NCBI GenBank assembly: GCA_014904985.1
Contig: MU128955.1
Coordinates: 124,001 to 188,000, forward strand
Source of the DNA: Hydnum rufescens UP504
Taxonomy: Eukaryota > Basidiomycota > Agaricomycetes > Cantharellales > Hydnaceae
Direction of reading: 5' to 3'
DNA: 64,000 bases
Shown here: positions 35,077 to 47,900 of the stretch, in pieces
How the letters are laid out: each line of letters starts with the position of its first letter
Position numbering within the stretch: position 1 is the first letter of the stretch
Translations under genes and position numbers: made by a program
Notes under the pieces: generated by a model
What the model was told of the DNA's origin: nothing
The model's input: the letters and a program-made list of their open reading frames with translations, nothing else
Databases searched by the model: none

Positions 35077-36019
35077 GCCACGTCACTCACAACTCCGCGC
35101 CCAACCTCGTACCTAGTAACCACCCTATTGTCTCCCATCACCCCTCGAGAGAAGCGCTGGTGATGCCGCGTTTCCGGCCGACCGCTATTGAGGCTACACT
35201 CCCGTTTCGACCATGTCCCAAATATTCCTGAGAAGGATAGCAGCTAAATTAGCCTTCTTGAATCCGCTCATTCCGGGGCGCCGAATTCAGGACTGGGTGT
35301 GATTTAGGGGCCCTCATTGAGCCAAACACCCCTCCATCCTCTAACGAGTAGTTCGCAATCTAGTGCTGTCGTGACAGAGCGACAAAATCCATGTCTTGCA
35401 TTGCTCTGATCGTTTTTTAATGTACTACATTCCTCCATCGTCGACCATACCAGATACTCCACGTATGTGTGTTTAATGCCTGCTTAGGGCCATTTCCCCA
35501 CAATAGAATAATGGAGTTGATCGATAAACTACTAGTCATTGCGACTTTCAGAAGTTAACCGGCAGATATACAGAACGCAAGAGTCGAGACATCGCAAGTA
35601 CATACGACAGGGGGTAAATGGGCGGGCTCGTCGTGAAGGAGCACTCAAAGTTGTAGTATGGTATAAAAAGAAAGAAAAGGAAAGGAACTACGGATACGAA
35701 CGAAATACTAGTTGGTAGAGTGGAGATAATAAAGAGAGGGGCGGAGGTTTCAAGGACCACCCACAAACCGCCAGGGCAGCCGAAGAGAGCACGGAGGATA
35801 ATGTGACAACATAAGAGGCAGAAAAGACCAAGAAAGGAAAAAAAAAGTTACCCAAGACACGCAAAGACACATCATGAACAGGCGCGGGACTCAAGTCCTG
35901 CGTTTCACAAAGACCTTATTTAGTAGACCTAACACCTTCGGAACGTTCAGTTGCACGTATTCGAGATCAAGGAGGTGCTTGTTATCTTTTTGCTATCAAA
36001 GGAGTGGTACATCAGAAAT
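35077..36019. other. convergent spacer
   Basis: It lies between the 3' ends of the MFS gene (+) and the RasGAP gene (-). A hydrophobic 72-codon frame on the minus strand (35548-35766) arises from a purine-rich tract and is not convincing. No gene was seen. Confidence 0.4.
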
Positions 36020-38838
36020 TCACCCGGTTCGCAACAAGGATTGCTGTACCTTCTCGAGGAGATCATCGATCTTCAAATCCATTTCTAGGATTGCTTTGTC
36101 ACGACCCTTGTAGTGAAGAGCGATAATAAATGTGCCTGGAGTTGGTGATGTAATGTTGAAATAGATGTGCGGTCGCCTAAGGAGAGAGTTCAATCACAGA
36201 GTAGCGATGTCAGGCAAATAACAATGCTCACCTATTGTCAGGCACATTACTCTCCACGATAATGCCATCTTTCTCTAGCTGTGCGTGTGTAAACCGGTAA
36301 GGTCCCTGCACGGTTGACTTCACTGGTTTTTTCTCCTTCCCATTGACACTGACGACGCCGACTCCGGTGACACCTTTGTCCTTGCTGGATGTCAATCGCG
36401 AATTCTGCAGGTACGCCTTGTACTGCTCGAGTTGGGACCGCAGCCAATTGTTATGGTCGCATATGGTTTTGTAGACCGCATCTAGCGAGCGGCTTTCCAT
36501 CAAGACCTTCTCCCGCATGTTACCCAAATGTGCAAGTTCAGCAGCAACTTCCTCTCGCATCAGTTTGTAATCGTCGTCTTTGGAGACCACACCTGCCTCC
36601 TCTAACTCGCGGAGCATCTCCTTGACCTTGATACCTTTGCGAACCAGGACGGCATCTTTCGTAGTGGCGGCCCGCTCCGCAAGCGCAGGGAGATTGATTG
36701 GTCGCTTTTCAGCGGCATGAGGGATCGATCGGATCAGCTGGACAAATATGGACTTGGTCTCCATATAGAGAATGTCGTTTTGGGTCAGATTATTTTCCGT
36801 CATGAGCGATGCCGTGAGATCCTGGATAGGAGTCTCCCATCGGCTGTACAGAGGAAGTTCGATGGGTCGATTCTCCTTTCGAGGGACTTGGGGTGGTGCT
36901 GAGCCGAGTTCGTCCATTAGTACACGGAGATGTTGCTTTTCATTTGGTGCCTGCCATCGTATTAAACGTGAGAGAACTGAAAGTGAATGTCCACACAAAC
37001 GGTGGGACTCACAAGAGCTTCAATTTGCTGAAGGATAAGGGAGTGCGTATTATACAATTCATTCATAGTGATGTTGATCATGAGGTCCTTCTTCGATAAC
37101 GCCATATACTGATCCATCTAGTGAAGGGTTGTTGCTTTAGAATTATCGCGGACGGGTAGTTGGAGAAAGGAATCCAGACCTCAAGTGTGTCAAAGAAATC
37201 CCCTATATCGCATAAGTTATTCAGGAACTGGTTGATCCTGGCCTTGTTGTTCTCGACGAAGGGATTGAGGGTCATCATATACTGTTCCTTGGCATACGAT
37301 GGCTTATTCGCGAGATTCTGCAACATTTTGGCAATCTAGAGGGGTAGGAAACTCAGTGAATTGAAGGATGGCTGCCGATATGTGGAATAGTATACCAATG
37401 TCAGAGTTCGTCGCGGATATTTGGCAGGAACGCCTTCGACGAGCATATACGCCTGGGGAGTGACGATAGCGGGGTTGATAAAGCGGAGGAAGAAAAATCC
37501 ACCAATGAGGGAACAAATAGCGTAATCTGTTGCATCAGGATATTTCCTCTGATAATATGACACGACATCAGAAAAGTGGGGACGGGCCCGAGAAGTTGTG
37601 TTGTACCTTGGTCAGACTGCGAATTTGTTTACATATCCAGCGAATACCGTAAGGTACAGTCTCGAGACTCTCAATTATGGTCAACAAGAAGCTGTTCGCA
37701 ATTTCCATCAACATAGTTAGGCGTGGTGCGATAATAGCCTGGACGTCAGGATTCGCCTGGGCGACCTCTGGTGGAACCCCCCGGGGCAAATTTGGCGGGA
37801 GTTGCCCAGTTTCTTCCTCAATTTGCTGAATCATTTGCTCGTAAACCTGTCACGTGTGGTTAGCGGATCATATACCCAGAGAATAAAGTCGGATCTCACC
37901 TTGAGGGGGTTGATTTCAAGATTAAGATCCTTGTGTTCAATTAAACTATTGATTCTATCAGCCAGAACACTCTTGAGATAGCTTTGCCCTGGTCCACGGC
38001 GGGTATAGGTGGTCATCATTCGAGACACGGGAGTGTTAGCCCGCAGAAGGGAACCAAACTCGGTCGCGGTCTCGAATTGCGCTGATAGTACGGCCTAGGG
38101 TATCAAAACCGATGTGAGAGCTATCCACTTCAGAAAAGGCATACAATGCACCTGGAACATGGACAAGAGGAGATGCTCTTCCCGACTCTCATATTGGTTC
38201 CCATAAAGTGTAAACATGACCGTTTGGAGCAGCGTATCGATCTCAGACAAGGAAACGAGACGACATAATGTAGCGATGTGTCTTGGTTCACTTTGAAGTA
38301 AAAAGAATAAGTTGGAATATTGCTAAAAGGCTGTTGTTAACGTGAATCGTATGGTGTCATTAGTAGACGGAGCTGACCTGAAGCTTACGGTCGTCAGGAT
38401 AAGCTCCTTCGGTTGCGTCCATATCTTCGAGGTGCTTCTCGACCTCCACACGCTGTGGTGATGTCAACGGGTGCAGTTATGCAGTCTACGGAGAGAAACT
38501 AACCTCATCAAGAGCCATACGGTTTTGGATCAACAGCGCGATCCTGGTATCCAGATATCGCACATCACGATCAAGAACGAAGTTTTTCTTCGATTGAGCG
38601 GATATGCGACTCTTGAGCTCTCGTAACCGCTTTTGAGCTTCGCATGATGTGATAAGTGGTGTGGTTACCTGGACAGGCTCATGCATGAGCTATGCGCACC
38701 TCTAGCAAGATCATCTTCTACTTCCACGTCCTGCTCTGCGGCCATGCTGAACAGTGCAGTGACCGAGTACCGATTGGTATTCCGGTTGGTGAGGCGCTTC
38801 GACATCCCACCTGGGGATGAAACTTCGGTGTACGACAT
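36020..38838 (-). CDS. RasGAP (Gap1/Sar1-type) with RasGAP C-terminal domain
   Basis: GTPase-activating protein that switches off Ras. The ATG at 38838 starts [20 protein letters not shown]. Exon 1 ends EVEDDLAR and a 66-base intron joins it to [20 protein letters not shown], a conserved coiled region. GAP-domain pieces include [20 protein letters not shown] near 37900 and the arginine-lock region [20 protein letters not shown] near 37480. Then come [20 protein letters not shown] and [19 protein letters not shown]. The RasGAP_C domain follows ([20 protein letters not shown]) and the last exon encodes [17 protein letters not shown], ending QSLLRTG. Domain order and the C-terminal domain indicate Gap1/IQGAP-related GAPs without IQ motifs. 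Confidence 0.88.
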
Positions 38839-39228
38839 GGCGTGTACTCGAACGAAGTGTCAAGAGAGCGAGTCCGGAAGTGCCAGGAGGTTGGAAGGAG
38901 CAGACAGTTGCGGCTTGTTTGATTGATGCCCAGTACCTCGAAGGCTTGAATTGATCTAAGGGGTGGCGTGCGGGCACTGATAGATGGGAATGAATGGAAT
39001 CAGTATGTGTTGCCCACCCGTCGATATGGAGGCAGTGGGCGATGCAGAACAGGGGAGACGACAATGAAAAGGTACCTAAACCGAATCAAATCCGAGCCGG
39101 AAGCAGATTGAAGTGAACTCGCAGTGGCACTCGCGTACAGGCTCAACTGAGAGGTGCCGAAGGGTAGACACGACTAGCTCAAGGATAAGGACTTGTAAAA
39201 ATACAGGGGCTACTACGAGATATTGAAT
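38839..39228. other. intergenic region between RasGAP and the BRO1-domain gene
   Basis: Both neighbours are on the minus strand, so this holds the RasGAP promoter and the 3' end of the BRO1-domain gene. No gene was recognised. Confidence 0.4.
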
Positions 39229-42200
39229 TCACTTCGTCGCTATGCTACCTCGGCGCGCCTTTGTCTTTCCCCGCTGCCCTGTTGGTGTTGGTGGCACGAT
39301 GTCTGGCGTTGGCACCCATGTTCCTGAAAAAGGGTTAGGCAACTTGACTGCGACGGGTCTGGCCACAGGTGCAGACGTGACCGCAGCTGCCTCTGGTTCG
39401 GGGTCGGCCCGCGATTGCGTAGGCTGGTTACCCTGGGAAGGGGCAGACTCTGGAGATAGCGACGATCGGGCAATTGGCAATGACGATCTGACAACTCCGT
39501 CTCCTTTGAGTACGGTCGTCGCAGAGAGTCCCGCACCATCCTTCTTCTCTAGAATCGGGTTCAAACTGTCGATTAGCCACCTTTGAGACTCATCAGAGTG
39601 CGCCACATGTACAATGCTTTCATGACCCACTGGACCTCGGCTCGCCGCTGATCTACCCATTCGTTCGCCACGGCCCTGAAGCCCACCAATTGAGTCGCCA
39701 AATCATTATAAAACTAACAGGGTCCTTTCCTAAGCAGGCGCCTGACTGACGGTGTGTACATATACGCGCCTTGAGCCCATCCTCCAGGTCCTTCGTCGTT
39801 TCTTGATACTTCTGATGTGCCTGATCTAGAGATTGCAATGAACGTTCTCGTGACTTTGTTGCTGGATCATCCTTTCTCGATTGGAGGAAAAGCTCATTTT
39901 GCTCCTATGAAATCCCTCGTTAGTGTCAAATCACGCACAGTTTACACGGGACAGTTCACCGTGATGCGGGCCAGTAGCCCCTCCTGCTTGGCAGAGCTCT
40001 CCCCTATTTCTTGCTTGAACCGCTCATACTTGCTAAGCTGCTGCTGAATCACGGCGTCGAAAATAGCCGGATCTATCTCCTTCCACGCCTCGAGGGAAAG
40101 AGCTCGACGTAGTATCTGCGGCTTGATATCATCTGTTGCCGCTAGTCTTCTGGCCTGCGACACGATGGACCCACGCGCTTGTTGCAAATCCTCCAAATCC
40201 TCCAGGAGCTTCCTAAGACCACGCGCTTGAGTTTTAGTTCCAGAGCGTGATGCAGTCATCGCCTCACGTCCCGTCGTCTTCGGGACGGTGCTCTCAATTG
40301 TGGCCTAGCAGATGGTATCCCATTAAGAGTGAACAAATAAAAGCAACACAGCCGTGTACCTCATCTTGGGCGAGCAAGCGGATTTGCTCCTCCCATTCTT
40401 CCCATCGATGACGTACGAGGGCATCACTCTTCGCAGCTTGGTCTAGGAGCTGATGATATTTCTTCGCCTCTGCTGTGATAGTTGTATTCGCTTGTTCCGA
40501 AGGTGCCCTATCCCATTTATCATACCGAGCGTAAGCCCGTTGATATTCCTCGTCTTCTGTCATTTCTTCATCCAGTAGATCTAGTGTCTATGAAAGTTGA
40601 TTCAATTAGTGCGAAGGTAGGCGATATCCAAGGGGGAAACACCTACTTCGTCGACGAACGCCCGACATCGAGCAGCTAACTTCGGGATATCATCTAACAT
40701 CTTGGATATACGGACTGGCCCCTCTTCTCGTCGAACCTGAGCTGCTTTTCGAAGCAAGCTCGGCGGAAGCCCTATTGGTTGTGAAAGCACATCCAGAGAA
40801 GATGGGAGGTTCATCTCATTGAGAGCCCTATGGTTATGAGGGTATTTTTTGGCAGAAACCTATCACGACAAAGCAACAGGCAAACCTAGAAGCGGCCTTG
40901 TCCAAATCGTGCTGCGATTGTACGACTTCATCGTGAATCCAGTTGTCTCTGAGGTCCACATATATCTCTGGGAAAGAATGAATAACTTCCAGGACCATCT
41001 ATTGCAGGCGACATACCACATGCGCGCCGGATACCCCAGCCCTCTAGCCCCCCAAAAATCAAGTTTTCAGATTTTTCTCCTCCAATTGCTGACGCTGGAT
41101 CCTTCAGTCCCGTGGGAGTATTAGGCACAACCACTGCGGATCCAGAAATCGAGGGAGTAGAAGAGGCTGGAGGGACATCCTGGTGATAAATCAAGTCATT
41201 CAACTTTCTCGCTTCAGTGTCTGCCGCCTGGAGAACTGAAACGAAGGACTTCTCGCGAGATATGTGAGTGAACGACCCCTATCGCTCCAACAGAAGAGAT
41301 AAAATACTTTGGAATCCTCCTGAACTGATCGGGAGACCCCCGATCTACGTGATAGGTCCAAGGCTTTCCTGGCGACTACGAGGGCAATACCAATACGAGA
41401 TATCTCCAAGCCATATCTTGAAGGAGTGGATGAGCTGAGGATGACCGATGATAGGGATGTGAGCAGGAAAATGTACTTTCGTTCCATGTTGTCATCCAAG
41501 CTCTGACGAAACTGTGCAACTGCTTCGAAGTGGTTCATCTTTGCCTCTAGGTGTGAGATCCACCCCTGAGATAGCATATCAGGGAGATGCTAGCAGATCG
41601 CCTGAAAATGCGAGACGCACTCGAGGGAAGTTATTGGCTGCCACAGGCTGACCATCTAGAGTGCTCAACGCTTGAGAGTAAAACAATGATACCTGAAAGG
41701 GGTCATGATTAGCAATCAAGAGGTCAATACTTAGTGAATTATGGATATAAATATGACCTGGGAAGCGAGCTTCGCCAGAAGGCCATTCTTCATTTGGTCT
41801 ACATCGCATCGGTGAGCGAGGCTACGATACAAAGATAAGATAATGATAAAAACCCATCATAGCTTTCTGCCAAGCGCATTCTTGAGCTTGGGCGAGTAAA
41901 AGATATTGCAAGCTCTTAAGGAACATTTCATCAAAGTCTATTGGCATATCTGTATTGCTCTGCTGGAGGGATCGCCGAAACTGTGGTAGTCCAGTGGATA
42001 TCAAATATAATATGACTCCGGCCCTTTCTGCGAGGATTCAGTTCTTCCAAGACAGAGGAGTTGAGACATTTTTAAGCACCGTGAAATAGGCCACACCACG
42101 TTTGATGCCATCGATGGTAGAGCGATCCTCGGCGGTGCCAAGTTGACAATAAAGTGCAGTTATATTGAGAAGGAGCGAGACACGTTCGTATGAGGTGTTT

Positions 42201-42611
42201 GCAAGGGTCAAGGGAGAACCAGATGTGAACATCGCGTCATACGTGAAGGAGAGGCCAACCTATTACCCGTGACCATAAGCATCGAATCGTATAATTTCAA
42301 GAATACAACCAACATCCGGAGGAAGTTTGGTCAATATAAAAGTGAGTTGGGCGTGGTATCTAGAAGGGGAATTAGATAGGCATTTTTGTGGCTGTGGTGT
42401 GCTGACGGACTCACGCGATAGCTTTGGCGATCCTGCTCTCATGGATCTCAGTAGTGACTGCCTCTTTCCGATGTGTTTCCCACTTGGTTATATCCCAAGT
42501 GAACGCGTCGGGATGTGTCTCTGGGTGCTTCTCCTGAATATATGCTCGCAAGGCTCGCCGTATTGGCGATGGTTCAGATCGTTTCAAGGGAATGACCAAA
42601 AGATTTGACAT
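39229..42611 (-). CDS. RIM20: BRO1-domain protein, Rim20/PalA type
   Basis: ALIX-related scaffold that, with ESCRT-III, activates the Rim101/PacC alkaline-pH pathway. The ATG at 42611 starts MSNLLVIPLKRSEPSPIRRA, close to the opening of Rim20/PalA proteins. BRO1-domain pieces follow: YHAQLTFILTKLPPDVG, LANTSYERVSLLLNITALYC, FDEMFLKSLQYLLLAQAQEC and YSQALS. The V domain contains MNLPSSLDVLSQPIGLPPSL near 40810. Long helices follow (40560-40300 and 40260-39940). The tail is Ser/Pro/Ala-rich with several PxxP motifs and ends GSIATK. About fifteen short introns interrupt it. Bro1 of the cargo-sorting pathway is the alternative; the N-terminus favours Rim20. It diverges from Dbp5 over 115 bp. Confidence 0.8.
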
Positions 42612-42726
42612 AGGAACGAGCACTGCAGAACAAGAATCTGGGTGGCACAGTCACACAGAGAGTAGTTCGTAGCGCGTTTCGACTGGCGGCACATTCCGAT
42701 CGTCTCTTACGCCGCTTCTCCAGCCC
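42612..42726. promoter_or_regulatory. 115-bp divergent promoter, Rim20/Dbp5
   Basis: Short gap between the start codons of two divergent genes. No specific motif was recognised. Confidence 0.35.
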
Positions 42727-44677
42727 ATGGCAGATCTCAAGCCAGACGCTGACGGCTTTTTTCACGCTGCGTCTTCAGCACCCACTCAGAATTCGGATGG
42801 GTCCATTCCGGAGACCAAAACAGAGGTCAAAACAGGCGATCTCACCGAGTCCAAAAATGAAGATGCACCACAGTCCGGAGGTAGGTTCATTCCTTGCTTT
42901 TATTCTATCTTGGGGGGGCATGCTTTAATTTATCCTGGATATTATGCAGCCTCTGCACTATTGAAATCTACCTTTGAAGTCACGGTTCGGGCACCGTTCA
43001 TCACGTTCTACCAAAATGATCACAAACACCCTCGTATTCTCCCGTTCTAGGTGACCTTGGCAGATCAGCAAGCCGATCCCAACTCGCCTCTTTATAGCGT
43101 TCAGACGTTTGAGCAATTGGGGCTGTGGGTAAAGGCCCTCTCTTTTCTTTCTTTCTCTGACGGCCCATCGATACTCGATCAGTCATGAAGATCTCTTGAA
43201 GGGTATATATGCGATGAAGTTTCAAAAGCCCTCCAAGATCCAAGAGCGTGCACTGCCGTTATTGCTGCAAAATCCGTGCGTGGCTGTCGTAGGCTCGAGT
43301 CATAACTGTAAATTAACTCTGCAGTGTAGTCCACGAAACATGATTGGACAATCTCAATCTGGGACCGGCAAGACGGCCGCATTCGTTCTCGCTATGCTCA
43401 GCAGGGTGGATTATACGAAAGAAGCTGTTCAGGTGCGCCATGCTCTGTCCAAATGTGCGCAACGATAGGATTCAGTTCCACATTCATATAGGCTCTTTGC
43501 ATTGCCCCATCTCGAGAACTTGCCCGACAAATCATGCAGGTTATTACAACCATGGCCGCATACACAAAAGTCACAACGGGCTACGCAATCAAAGACGCGG
43601 TAGCGAAGGGTGCTAGTCTCAAACAACACATCATTGTTGGCACTCCTGGGACTCTTACCGACTTGATCAGACGACGTAGCATCGACACCGCACATGTCAA
43701 GATATTTGTCGTCGATGAGGCTGATAACATGCTCGATCAGCAAGGTCTTGGAGATCAGACTCTGCGAGTCAAAAAGTACGTCCACTCTACATCAGTCTGC
43801 CAAAGCTCTGGGATATATTTTCTTTATATGAAGTTCTGTACCTCGGGATTGTCAAATCGTCCTATTCTCAGCTACGTTTCCAGACTACGTCCGGAACTTC
43901 GCGAATAAATTTGCTCCAGCAGCGAACGAGATCCGCCTGAAAACGGAAGAGCTATCTGTGGAAGGCATCAAGCAGTTTTATATGGACTGCAAGAACGAGG
44001 TCCACAAATATGAAGTGCTCGTGGAGTTATACAGTCTATTAACAATAGGACAGAGCATAATCTTCTGCAAAGTTCGTCTTCCGACCCTTTCACGTCTCTG
44101 GCAATATCTAACTTATTTCCGGGTATACAGAAAAAGGAGACAGCAGACGTCATCGCTCAACGGATGATTGACCAAGGGCACCAAGTCTCCTTGCTGCATG
44201 GAAGTAAGGACCCCGTCGAAAGGGATCGGGTAATTGACGAGTTTCGCGACGGGAAGTCTAAAGTCCTCATTACCACGAATGTCGTCGCTCGTGGTATCGA
44301 TATTCCTCAAGTTAACATGGTCGTCAACTATGATATGCCCCTCACTGTGGATAATCGTCCTGATCCTGAGACATACCTTCACCGTATTGGTCTGTGGATA
44401 TTCATTATTTCAGTTTCATTGTATTCTCAGACATTCTGTAGGGCGGACTGGGCGATTCGGGCGAAGAGGTATCTCGATCAATTTCGTTCATGATCGTAGG
44501 TCATGGGCGGAGATGCAAGAGATCGAACAAAAGCTCGGGAAAGCCATCGTTCGAGTGAAGACGGATGATTTCGATGAGATGGAGAAGGTGCGCCCTTGAT
44601 TCTTCACTCGATTGAAGTGCTTACTTATAGGCGTTGGCGAATAATTTCAGACCTTGAAGCAAGAATTGAAAGCCTGA
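42727..44677 (+). CDS. DBP5: DEAD-box RNA helicase Dbp5 (DDX19)
   Basis: ATPase that remodels mRNPs at the cytoplasmic face of the nuclear pore during mRNA export. Start [12 protein letters not shown] at 42727. After an acidic head come [11 protein letters not shown], the Q motif region [18 protein letters not shown], and motif [11 protein letters not shown] near 43345. Motif Ia is [17 protein letters not shown] and the DEAD box (VDEADNML) lie near 43710, and SAT (motif III) near 43870. In the second RecA domain are [23 protein letters not shown] and the [13 protein letters not shown] motif split by an intron. The last exon codes TLKQELKA. The order and spacing fit Dbp5 rather than eIF4A. It ends 290 bp from the fatty acid synthase stop codon, tail to tail. 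Confidence 0.92.
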
Positions 44678-44966
44678 ACTTCACAGCAAACCATGTAAAC
44701 TTGTTCTTAGTATAGCATACCTCTCCCATTACGATTGTTGTTAATGAACCATGAAACACTTCACCCAATTTTCAGTCAACTAGGCATTAGATTCACGTCA
44801 TATCATAACGCCTCTAAGTAGTTTCCCTCTGTGGGAACAAGTATACATGGCAGGTCAATGGGAGAGACAAGAGAAAACGAAAAATATAATGCGGTATGGA
44901 GGAATAAGGAGGTGCGGTGGATGACGAGCGTGAGAATCGTATGCAGCAAAGAGTCGTCGTGGGTGA

Positions 44967-47900
44967 TTATGACGCTTGAGCGAAAGCAATAGCGATGGTC
45001 TAAAGTTAAGGCAAATTAGTCACGTTGGAATCGTCGCTAATGATTGCAGCTTACATCGGAGTGACTGAGAGAAAGAAGTACTTTGGAGATTCCTCTAGTC
45101 TTGGCTGCGGAAAGGGCGTCACCGTGCAGAGTGACCTGTGGCACACCGGACTCGTCGGGAAGAATTTCTATGTCCTTCAAGGAAGCTGCAGCACCCTTGC
45201 TGGCAACACCCAATGATTTGAAGACAGCCTCCTTTCCGACCCATCGTCCGGCGAACGAGGCAGGCGCATTCGGCTGACCACCGCAGTATGCTATCTCTGC
45301 ATCGGTGTAATTGCGCGACACGAACGTAGAATTCCAAGACGGTACAGATGAGATCAGCTCTAATTGGTCAAAGAGACGAGAATTAGCAACTTTGTCATGA
45401 CTTTGTTTCATTTCATGTACCAACCTTGATCAACACCAATGCCGGCAGTGCTGTTTTCAGTCAATGCCTGGGTAGCGATAGCCAGGTTTGCAAGATCAGC
45501 GGATGGCAAGGTCGGAAGTTTTGAGGGGAAGGAATAATTCCCCGTTTTGTCGAGAGTGGCTCGTGCGAGGGAGTTGAGAAGTACGGGAACCTCTAACTCG
45601 GCTGAGTACGGTGGGTGCTCCTTGATCTGGACAAGGTTATTCGCAATCATCATCTCGCTCATGGCCTTGTAAGAGAGTACCGCCCGATCTCGGTTCGCGC
45701 GACGATACGAGGCATAAAGTGAGGGCTCGAGAGCCCCGAAGAGGAAGCGGGGGTGGAGGATGAGAGCAACGCCCCCCACTTGGCCGAAGCCGAAGGATGT
45801 CTATAATCACGCATCAAAAAACCGTAATGTCCACGAGCGGTTACTTAGAACATACCATGATACCAGCTTTGATACCATCAGTATGGATGGTCTTCGAGGG
45901 GAACAGTAAGTGCTCATGTTGCTTGAGCCTCGAGTCGACGTTACTGGAAAATATACAATGAGATATGTCATAGTCGACGGAGCCGTTTCCACTCACTCTG
46001 CGTTGCGATTTCCAGGGACAATACCAGTGACTACACTTTGGCACAGCCCAGCGAGCATCCAAGCAGCAGCGCCTCCCTTGGGATGGCCTATATCACACCA
46101 ACATTAGCACACCAGGTCCAACGGAAGCTGCGGACACACTCTACCTGTGAGACTCTTCTGCGCCATGACAGGAACTGCATTGCCGGAGTCCTTTGGATCG
46201 AAGTGAACACATCATTATATACTGAGGTTTCGTTCTTCTCCTGTTGGATAAGGTGGTCAAAAAGGTGCAGCACTTCTAACATGAAGGCCCGAAACTGACG
46301 TTAGCCTGGGTACTTGTGCCATGAATCGAGACCACGCCGATATCGTCTGCGGTAAGGCCCCACACAGCGAGGGCCCTCCGAACCGGGGCAACACGAGGGT
46401 CTTGACCTTCGAGCATACCGAAAGTAGCCAGAGCATCCTTTTCTTGACGGACGGCTTCGCTCTCGATCATCGCAACGCGCTCTCGCAAGAATTCCTCTGA
46501 GCGAACCGGTTGGAGAGCAAGTTCGTGCTTCAGCAAGTCATGTTCATTTTCAATCCATTGGGCAATTTGTTTTCGTCGGAAGGCAAGTTGGCGGGATCGG
46601 TAGGCGACATCTAAGATAGGAAGGTCTGCCTTCGACTGCACTTGGCGACCTATGGTCAAGACGCCTTTGCCGGGGGCAGGGATCGATCGACCAGCCTTGT
46701 CACTGAAATAGACAATATCAGTACCATTGAGTCGATAACATAAATAAAGATTACTGACGAAGAGGTAGAAGTGAAAGCGACAATGCCGCGGATAGCCGCC
46801 CCCGTCTCAAGCGCGGTCTTGGCACTCATGATGACTTGTACACCACAGCCTTGAGCTTCCAAGAACTGATGATCACATGTAAGTCTCCAAACGTCAAAAA
46901 AAACGCTGCATCGTACCCCATCTCTGGTGCTACTTGTTGGTCGGGAATGTTCGTTGGGCTCCCGACCCATGGCGAACTCGGTCAATGAATTGCTCGTGGC
47001 ACCCATATTAGCAAACTCAAACGAGCCCTCCTCGCTGAAATCATCATAACCACCAGCGATCATGACCTTGGCTTTACCGGACAGAATGGTGTCACAAGCG
47101 ATTTCAAGTGATTGCAAGGCCGTAGCACTGGGGAACGGAATAAGTGAATCAAGATGCAGACGATCCAGCACCGCAACTCACCAAGCTCCGACCGGAATCT
47201 TGATGGGTCCACTAGATGATAACAGCAACAGATTGACCCAGCCCGCAACGCTGTTGATGAAGCTAAGAAACAAGATTAGGACACAAGTGCTACTGTGAAA
47301 GTGAAAGGAAGCCTACGTTTCCTGAAGAATGTCCTTCTGCACATCCTTCTCCTCTCGGCGATCCCTGAACATAGCTGAGAGACTCTCCATACCACCCATA
47401 CCACTGCCAAGACTAGTGCCGACCTCGGACGGATGCACGTACTTATACAATTCATACGGATCGGTGAAACCGGCCATGGCGAGAGCCTCCGCAGTGCAGA
47501 CCAATGCCCATAGAGCGGTACGGTCCGTCTGGGAGACAATTTCAGGGGGAATACCGTAACGGCCGGCATCCCAGCCAGTAGGCAACTGACCAGCGACGAG
47601 TCGATTGAATGAAACGGCCTTCGGAACAAGAATTCGAGCACCCTTCTTGAACCGAACACACCATTCGCCGGAGGCCTGAGCCCAAGCGTCGCACTTGTCA
47701 CCGTGCTGGAGCTTGAATCTCTGGGCTTCTTCCTCGGATACCTCCATGGCTTCAAGATCGTGCGTTAACTCGACTTCCTGATTGAAACCCTTCTTCTTCG
47801 GGTCATATCCCTTGAAGAGTTCTGGCTCTGTAGGTGCAAAGTCAGCCATCTAGTCGTCACGGTTGCAAATATCACTGACCAATTAGTCGGATGCCAGAGT

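Noticed and set aside
35548..35766. Small membrane protein on the minus strand
   Set aside because: The hydrophobicity comes from a purine/pyrimidine-biased tract in a convergent 3' region, with no family match or splice context.
39229..42611. Assignment as Bro1 (Vps31) of the cargo-sorting pathway
   Set aside because: The N-terminal NLLVIPLKRS pattern is closer to Rim20/PalA; kept only as an alternative.
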